DNA of 64,000 bases from Sipunculus nudus (taxonomy: Eukaryota; Annelida; Sipuncula; Golfingiida; Sipunculidae), in the NCBI GenBank assembly GCA_026874595.1, contig CM049314.1:25989729-26053728 (forward strand). Reading direction: 5' to 3'. Every line of letters begins with the position of its first letter. The stretch's first letter is position 1. The translations under genes and the position numbers were made by a program. Below the pieces are notes generated by a model. The model had not been told where the DNA came from and ran no database searches. It worked only from the letters and a program-made list of their open reading frames with translations. Shown piece after piece: positions 57,574 to 64,000 of the stretch.

Positions 57574-58713
57574 TAATTCGGTGTATTATTTTCTCATGTT
57601 AACGGGAGGGAGCACCAGATGTCACTGCTGACGCAATTCAGGTGAGATATGTTTACGAAGTGCCTCAGATATAAACATAGACGACAGTTTGGTGATATAT
57701 CGTGTTTACCTAAAAAACGACCCAGATATCACCACTTGTCGGGGGAAGGGGGAATCAGGTTATCTAAATATGTGAGCATCGCTCAGGCCCCGTCGCCACG
57801 TAAAGGTGTGCAAGCGGAGTGTGAGGGAAACACCTGGCTGCTGTTAATGTTTTGACAGAATAAGGTCTTAGACGGAGATTAGCATATTCTTGCATATTTA
57901 AATACCAAAAGCCTATTTTTGTCATTCAAATAATTTCAAATCATTATAAATTAAAAGTGAGAGTCACAACTAAAAGTAAAAACATATTTCAAACTAAGAG
58001 TCAAAGGTTACTAGTTATACCTGACAGGCACCATTGCATTAACCTTGGCGGTATGTTTGTCACTGGGCTCAAAAACGCCACGCCATTGGTCAGGTACCAA
58101 AGGATCAGGAAGTCAAATGTCGAACGAGACCGACTTCATAGTTTAATTCGGTGTATTATTTTCTCATGTTAACGGGAGGGAGCACCAGATGTCACTGCTG
58201 ACGCAATTCAGGTGAGACATGTTTACGAAGTGCCTCAGATATAAACATAGACGACAGTTTGGTGATATATCGTGTTTACCTAAAAAACGACCCAGATATC
58301 AGCACTTGTCTGGGGAAGGGGGAATCAGGTTATCTAAATATGTGAGCATCGCTCAGCCCCCGTCGCCACGTAAATGTGTGCAAGCGGAGTGTGAGGGAAA
58401 CACCTGGCTGCTGTTAATGTTTTGACAGAATAAGGTCTTAGACGAAGATAAGCATATCCTTGCATATTTAAATACCAAAAGCCTATTTTTGTCATTCAAA
58501 TAATTTCAAATCATTATAAATTAAAAGTGAGAGTCACAACTAAAAATAAAAACATTTCAAACTAAGAGTCAAAGGTTACTAGTTATACCTGACAGGCACC
58601 ATTGCATTAACCTTGGCGGTATGTTTGTCACTGGGCTCAAAAACGCCACGCTACTGGTCAGGTACCAAAGGATCAGGAAGTCAAATGTCGAACGAGACCG
58701 ACTTCATAGTTTA
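57574..58713 (+). repeat. 570-bp direct tandem duplication
   Basis: Unit 1 (57,574-58,143) and unit 2 (58,144-58,713) both run from 'taattcggtgtattattttc' to 'cgagaccgacttcatagttt'. About a dozen differences were counted by eye (for example gtcggggg/gtctgggg, aaaggtgtg/aaatgtgtg, cattggt/tactggt and a 2-base deletion), roughly 2 percent. Each unit contains R3-type motifs 'accagatgtcactgctg' and 'cccagatatcaScactt'. Each also contains the same 68-codon open frame, but no known domain. Confidence 0.93.
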
Positions 58714-59176
58714 TTTCAGAAAATTAATTAATCCATCTTAAATCTTTATCAAGCCTTTAACCAAATTCCTCTTCGGAAAGCATTCGACGATATACTCAGT
58801 ACAATAGCTCTAGAGCATTAATATCATCGCTGTATCCCTTAAAACCAAAGGTTCATATATCTGTCCGAGTACCTCTCAATTAACTTTGGGACTAGCAATT
58901 TCCAATCTACTTATTGAAATACTTCAGTGTCAGGGTCTAACTGGTTGGCTGTGGAGAGAATGCATCGTTTCTGAATAAAAATAGCCAGATGTTTTAACTT
59001 TTTATAAGAACTTATATTGCTTAGACCTATTTAGGTATGCCTAGTAGTGAGTTGTTTATTGATCGTTGATTAAATTATTATTTTAGTAGACTGTAATATT
59101 TGCAATATTTCGGTGGCGATTAATGTAAATTGTTACGTAACCATCAGGGGTAAATATTGGGCCGAACACAAGATTC
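58714..59176. other. No gene recognised
   Basis: AT-rich sequence without open frames above 60 codons and without a recognisable repeat match inside the window. Confidence 0.5.
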
Positions 59177-59245
59177 AAACCCATGTTGGTGGCGCACATG
59201 TGCGGCGTTGGAACCGCTTCGTTAGAAAAGCAAGATATTTTAAAC
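59177..59245 (-). mobile_element. Possible tRNA-derived SINE relic
   Basis: On the minus strand TAACGAAGCGG (10 of 11 bases fit box A) is followed 32 bases later by GGTTTGAATC (a box-B-like word preceded by ATGG). The spacing fits a tRNA-derived promoter. The arms do not fold cleanly and no tail or boundary is visible, so this is weak. Confidence 0.3.
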
Positions 59246-59606
59246 GGCTGTTAGGTGCACCAAGTACCAATATATAAAACGAGAGGGGGTAGAGGTAAAC
59301 CAGCTACTGGGGTAACGGCTTGTGTCGCTGTCATGGTAGAGCCTGCTTCGTGTGTAATCCAAGCGACTTTGCATTAAACAGGCGAGCTAATCAAGCTTTT
59401 CCTATAAGTAGTAAGCGTTTTTTTTTGTTGTATAACAATGATAATAAATAAAATCGGTATAAAGCGTATTTTTATTTATTGTTTTAAAAGGTCTTATATA
59501 TCGCCGGGCTGCTGCGCCAAATTCTGGCAAATATATTTTTATATACCGGCAATGGCGTGAAACTCGGAGTAATAACATGATGCTCCAGCGTGCTTAACGT
59601 TTAGTA

Positions 59607-59609
<3 letters not shown>

Positions 59610-59656
<47 letters not shown>
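59610..59656 (+). repeat. (TA)n microsatellite
   Basis: About 23 TA units located 100 bp beyond the truncated end of the DIRS-like recombinase relic. Confidence 0.95.
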
Positions 59657-59660
<4 letters not shown>

Positions 59661-59759
59661 ACATATCTGCTTTTCTGAGTCAGCCACAAAAGGCCAGGAA
59701 ACAGGCAGTCCAAAAACCTGCATCTTTGAACTTTGACAGGTTGAGATAAGATTTTATTT

Positions 59760-60068
59760 TCAGCAAAGTGTAGGTGTTATGAGCAGTTTCCTATGAACAT
59801 CACCTTTCTTAGTACTTTTAATGCCTAACAGGACAGACTGAATAAAATAATCCTCTGCTAGTGGATTAGGCAGGCTTTCCTCTTTATGCAAAATTCTTAT
59901 AATATTAAGGTATTGTTTCACTGTACTATACTTTCTAGATCGGGTTAAATAGGTTGCATAGCAACCTTGGTTACGGCTGGTGTCAGGGACTGGCTGCAAG
60001 CCAAGTTGAAAACAAAATTTTTTGTTGCCTTTGTGCTTGTTGCGAACATGACAGAGCGGAAGGATCAA
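59760..60068 (-). pseudogene. Tyrosine recombinase N-terminal (SAM-like) relic
   Basis: A 102-codon frame contains RSRKYSTVKQYLNIIRILHK, LPNPLAEDYFIQSVLLGIK and HRKLLITPTL. This is the helical N-terminal domain that clamps DNA in phage-integrase-like recombinases of DIRS elements. It ends at a stop before any of the catalytic Arg/His/Tyr residues. It lies downstream of the RNase H segment in the same orientation, which supports DIRS assignment. Confidence 0.75.
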
Positions 60069-60795
60069 ACCTCCTCGTCAAGGACTGTAGCCAGTTGCGT
60101 GCACGCTGAATCTGTGAACAAAGGTACACATAGGATTTGTTAGATTTGTTTTGGGAGGTCCCTTAATAGGGCCTGCATAGGGATATCATGCGTGTTTTGT
60201 AGTATTGTAGATAAGCGCATTAACTGTCCCTGCTGGTGTAGATGTGAAATGGAGTATCGGACATGATTTCATTTTCCTGGAATGTGGATTGGGTGAAAAA
60301 TAAAGTTAAATTAAGCTGATATTGAGTAAAGCTCCCTCAAATTGAGTATAACTAAGGTATTCCTAGTAGTGCCCTTTTTAAGGATATCTACTGCACTAGA
60401 GCTGTCTGTGTGCACCACCAGATATTCAATTTGATCTCTCCACTTGGCCAACCACCGTCTAGCAGCTAACGATACCGACAATGCTTCCTCGTAGTTGATA
60501 TGTAAGCTTTTTACCTTTGGCCAATCAGTAGCTCAATTTATATAAAGCCAGTCATTGTTATAGTGGGTCCCTGAAGCGACCTTTGAAGCATCTGTAAATT
60601 ATAAGTTGAAGACGGTTATAGTGTTATTTTATATCAATGGTTCCTGAGGCAGCTTTGCCACCAGTGAATATCTTTGAAAACTTCGCCTGATAATTTAATG
60701 TGATACTTTTTTCTGTTTAACCATAAGGTCGAGTATGCGGCTCAAGAAAACTCTGCCAACCCGTACTACCTGGCAAGCCCAGTTGAGCTTCCCTG

Positions 60796-61289
60796 CTAAC
60801 CTGTGGAGCTGCCGCAGCGATGCACGTTTACGTGCTTTAAATGTTTAAATTCTGTGAAAAATTCGGGTCCCATGCTGGCTCCAAAGGGACGTCTCATATC
60901 AAACATAGTTATATCATGTTCCAGACCACTACATTTCCATTTCAGGCCTGTGCCGATATAATTTGAAGGATGTAGTGGGACAGATCTGTACTCATTTTGT
61001 AGATCTATTTTGGCAAGATCGAAGTTTGTTCCTGCTAAGTCTAGGGCTTCTTGTAGTTTCTGATATTTTACTGAACTGGTGTTTTTACAATATTCATCAA
61101 GAGATGTCCCGATTTGGAGACTAAAATCATGGATAAATCTGATAATGCACTTATTATTTTTGAATGGTTGGTATAACATGTGCAGTCATGGCCCTCTCTA
61201 ATGCCTTTTGTCAGTTCTGATTCTACCTTTTCTTTATTTATTTCAGCAGATTTGTGGTTGATTGTGGACGAAGTTTGTATGTGGTCCAC
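60796..61289 (-). pseudogene. DIRS-like reverse transcriptase relic
   Basis: Two overlapping frames (61,289-61,068 and 61,179-60,796) join at a frameshift. The second shows CIIRFIHDFSL, GTSLDEYC, SSVKYQKLQEAL, DLAKIDLQNEYRSVPLHP (first catalytic Asp), GLKWKC and PFGASMGPEFF, which match the palm region of DIRS-type RT. Sequence that would carry the YxDD box is absent, because the frame passes directly into the connection region. RT in this family copies the element RNA. This copy cannot be functional. Confidence 0.8.
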
Positions 61290-61914
61290 ATTATCTATGA
61301 TATGAAACCCACATTATTTTGCCTATAAGAAAAGTTATCTTTATCATCATCCCCTTCTAGCTAAGTCGCCCATACCTCAGAGTATTTTGAGAGGGAGTTA
61401 CTAACATGTGGGATAATTCGCAGGGCTTTATCTCTGACCCCTGTGGGTGTAGTGACCTGGGGTGGGGTTTTGCACACCCTTTTATTGAGCATATTTGAGC
61501 GTAGTTATAGTTTACATTATTCCTTCATGATACCTTATTGTAAGAGATACAATTAGTTTGGTCGTCGAGAGAGCAATGTACCTGTTTGCGTGTTAGTACG
61601 TACCTCGCCGTTGCTAATATCAGGTCGACCTTGTTGACGTCTTCGGCGTTGGCATGACTGTAATAACGACGCCAGTCAAATAACGCTTATATGTTACATA
61701 TAAACCACAGTCCAATATAGCTTATATTATTATATAAGCCCACGGAAAACCGGCGTTATCTGTTGAGCGTAAGAAATTGTGCGGTGTTGCGGCGGCTGAC
61801 CCACTGTTTATGATTTAATGTCCCCGCGTCCCTGCTCACCATGAGGGGTGGCTTGGCCGAGCATCGCCATTGGCTTCCCCTAAAATACCAGTCATGTAAT
61901 GGACTGGTCACACA

Positions 61915-62075
61915 TATTAGATGTGTGTAGTCGAATTACCGCTTTAAAAAACCGCCATAACCTATAAATTAAACTTTTTTTCTGATCTGTATGGGGTCAT
62001 ACTTAAACGGATTCACCTCGGCCTCTAAAAAGCAGTCCTCTAACAAAACTGGGTAACGCATGTAGCCTCCGCTGT
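61915..62075 (+). repeat. Dispersed repeat R9, copy 2
   Basis: Shares 'gatgtgtgtagtcgaatta' and 'ggattcacctcggcctctaa', 'aaagcagtcctctaacaaaactg' (in part) and 'taacgcat' with 15,760-15,905. The 101-codon minus-strand frame 61,969-62,274 overlaps it and is not supported as a gene. Confidence 0.45.
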
Positions 62076-63369
62076 TTACACACGTTTCGTTGAAACGTTG
62101 GATTAGAAGGCTGTTACTTATACATGAAGATGACGCTTTTAAAATAATAGTATAAAAATGTACCTGGAAGTGATTCATATTTTGTACATAGATAATTGAG
62201 AGATCCGTGGCCATATGGAATGAGGTAATGTATTCATAATTGACATATAATTTTCTTAATCCGTGCACATGCACGGATATATTATCCCTTTCCTTGGTTT
62301 AATTCATACATTGAAGAGGATGTGCATATCATATTTGTCAAAAAATGTACAAAGCAAGTATAGAAATACTGCAAATTTGATGTGTTTTTTTTTCATTCAG
62401 AAACTATCTGGGTGTATCCGGAATAGTTATGCAATAAATAAAGTGTTAAATAGATTTTCTGAGCACAATTGCTTTGATTAACCCTCTACATTACGGCTAG
62501 AAATAATAATTCAAAATATATTTCACATGAATATAAACTGGATAATTTGACAAGGATGAAGAAAATTACTGTAATTATGGTAATAAAACCTTTGTAAATA
62601 TGTTGTTTCATAAGTATAAAAAACTGTATAGTTTTCTTTTAATCAGACGATTATGACAAACACCTTGATGGTGCTATGTATATATTGAAAATAAAAGTAA
62701 ACATGACCGACAGTGGGGTGTTCACAAATGTAGGCGGTTGTCACATATTATATTTGAGTTCTGTCGATTACTGCCGAAAAACCATAATGTTCTTGAAGTG
62801 TATAAGCTATCTATGAACTGAATTGATAACTAATTTATACTTATTCCTTATTGAAACACAAAATAATAGCAAATAAGCACAGTTAGTGGTCTTTGTCCAG
62901 CAAACGAGATTTTATAATACTCTTAGAAAAAAAACTGTATGCTAAACACAATATGTTACTTTTTCGAAAAAAAGTATGGCTTTTATTGGCTACTCAACAT
63001 AGTTTTAATGAGCCTTTCTATCCACAGGTTATAAACCAGGTTCCTTTTTTTGACCACACAGGATAATTTTGTCCTATTAGCTCATATATAAAGATATGTT
63101 AAGTTTTGATGCTATACAGTCCTGATTTATTTGGCTATTTCCGGTAATGAACTTTTTTTCAAACTTTCATATCATCGGCGGTTTCTTACGAAGGTAATGC
63201 GAATGACTGGTGCAACGGTGTAAATTAGATGCATTATCTTGTGATGGCCAAATTTTATTGATTGTTGTACTTACTTATATGATATATAACGTCAATATTT
63301 GTACTACATGAACTTTAATTTTACAGTTTTTTTTTTGTTTTATTAATCTATATTAAATATAATATGGCC
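62076..63369. other. No gene recognised
   Basis: AT-rich DNA with no open frame above 75 codons, no known domain and no self-match noticed in the window. Confidence 0.5.
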
Positions 63370-63990
63370 TTATCTCTGTGTACCTTTCAGTCTAATGCAG
63401 CGCGGATGGTAAATGATAAAATGTGCCTATTATTTATCTTCGCAGTGCTCTCGTATGATTTTCAACTTATTAACTGCTATATCCTTGTACCTCTTAATCT
63501 GATCTACCATCAGGTGGTGTTATTTATTTTACGTCACCTGATGGTGTTGAATATTTCAGATTAAGGAGTACAAGGAAATTCATTGATAAAATTATTGGAA
63601 TCACAGATACATTTTAATCGCCCTTCAAACACTTCATGTCCTTTTAGACCCGCTTGCGCTGTTTCCTATTGATATTATGATATTTATTATACTTAATACC
63701 AAAAGAAAAAATAAAAAATACCAAAAGAAAACTTTGCTGGCAACTCTAAGGACATGAAGTGTTTGGAGGGCCATTTAAAGTATCCGTGATTCCGATAATG
63801 ATTTGTGGAACAGCACGCAACACCCTTTGAAAAGATAAGGTATGGTTTCGAACCACCCCGGGAACTGCCAAAAACCTGCTATGATGTCAGGTATCAATTC
63901 CATAAAGGGGATAACTTCATTTTTTATGATGAATAACCTGCCGTGGATCAATTGTTTTTCATACAATGTTTGGCAGATTTGTGATGCCAT
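63370..63990 (+). repeat. Dispersed repeat R4, copy 2, with two hairpins
   Basis: Matches 18,855-19,475 in order but contains extra inverted copies of its own parts. Inverted repeat 1 has arms 63,483-63,515 and 63,534-63,575 ('ccttgtacctcttaatctga' against 'tcagattaaggagtacaagg', then 'ccatcaggtg' against 'cacctgatgg'). Inverted repeat 2 has arms 63,597-63,644 and 63,748-63,793 ('ttcaaacacttcatgtcctt' against 'aaggacatgaagtgtttgga'). This looks like a foldback/MITE-like structure. No coding region is recognised. Confidence 0.65.
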
Positions 63991-64000
63991 TATCTAGAAG

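Larger units (their letters stand above)
59760..61440 (-). mobile_element. DIRS-like tyrosine-recombinase retroelement relic
   Basis: Read on the minus strand, the order is reverse transcriptase (61,289-60,796), connection region (about 60,830-60,700, LAGKLNWACQVV), RNase H (about 60,600-60,370, TDASKVASGTHYNND and a VVHTDSSSAVDIL block), then the N-terminal part of a tyrosine recombinase (60,068-59,760, YSTVKQYLNIIRILH, RKLLITP). This RT-RH-YR order is typical of DIRS elements, which lack a DDE integrase. Frames shift several times. The recombinase catalytic part (R..HxxR..Y) is missing, and the RT YxDD region appears deleted between PEFFTEF and the connection region. Split direct repeats were not identified. 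Confidence 0.8.

Noticed and set aside
57649-58425. Duplicated 68-codon frame as a duplicated gene
   Set aside because: The frame is duplicated because the whole 570-bp unit is; it overlaps R3-type repeat motifs and has no domain or initiation context.

Overview
This window looks like nuclear DNA of an invertebrate animal, most likely a bivalve or other mollusc. The reasons are AT-rich, intron-containing sequence, very long (TA)n tracts, many old interspersed repeats, LINE, LTR, DIRS and mariner/pogo-type relics, and one short secreted C1q-domain gene of the kind strongly expanded in bivalves. The taxonomic call is an inference. Nothing bacterial, organellar or CRISPR-like is present.

Only one host gene is well supported: a three-exon secreted C1q-domain protein at 39,164-41,068 (+). 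Its splice phases close exactly to 192 residues, and polyadenylation signals lie about 110 bp past the stop.

Most of the rest is mobile DNA. 9.67-10.88 kb and 56.10-56.86 kb hold two non-autonomous TA-flanked elements with 13-bp terminal inverted repeats. 16.13-18.64 kb (-) and 29.10-34.22 kb (+) hold two decayed copies of one Ty3/gypsy-class LTR family. It has a tRNA-Pro type primer-binding site and integrase placed BEFORE reverse transcriptase (Gmr1-like order). The plus-strand copy is cut inside RT by a 2.6 kb array of about 27 units of a 100-bp minisatellite (34.23-36.86 kb). 46.11-48.27 kb is an L1/Tx1-like LINE with endonuclease and RT in one frame. 49.85-51.11 kb is a 5'-truncated CR1/L2-like LINE with a 21-bp target-site duplication. 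59.76-61.44 kb (-) is a DIRS-like tyrosine-recombinase retroelement. A tRNA-derived SINE head lies at 43.19-43.26 kb.

Between these lie dispersed repeat families recognised only by comparing the window with itself, named R1-R9 here (copies listed per feature). There is also a 570-bp direct tandem duplication at 57.57-58.71 kb, a roughly 277-bp tandem repeat at 26.85-27.83 kb and several perfect palindromes. Boundaries of the self-repeat families were read by eye and are approximate to tens of bases. All element coding regions carry stops, frameshifts or deletions, so none appears active.
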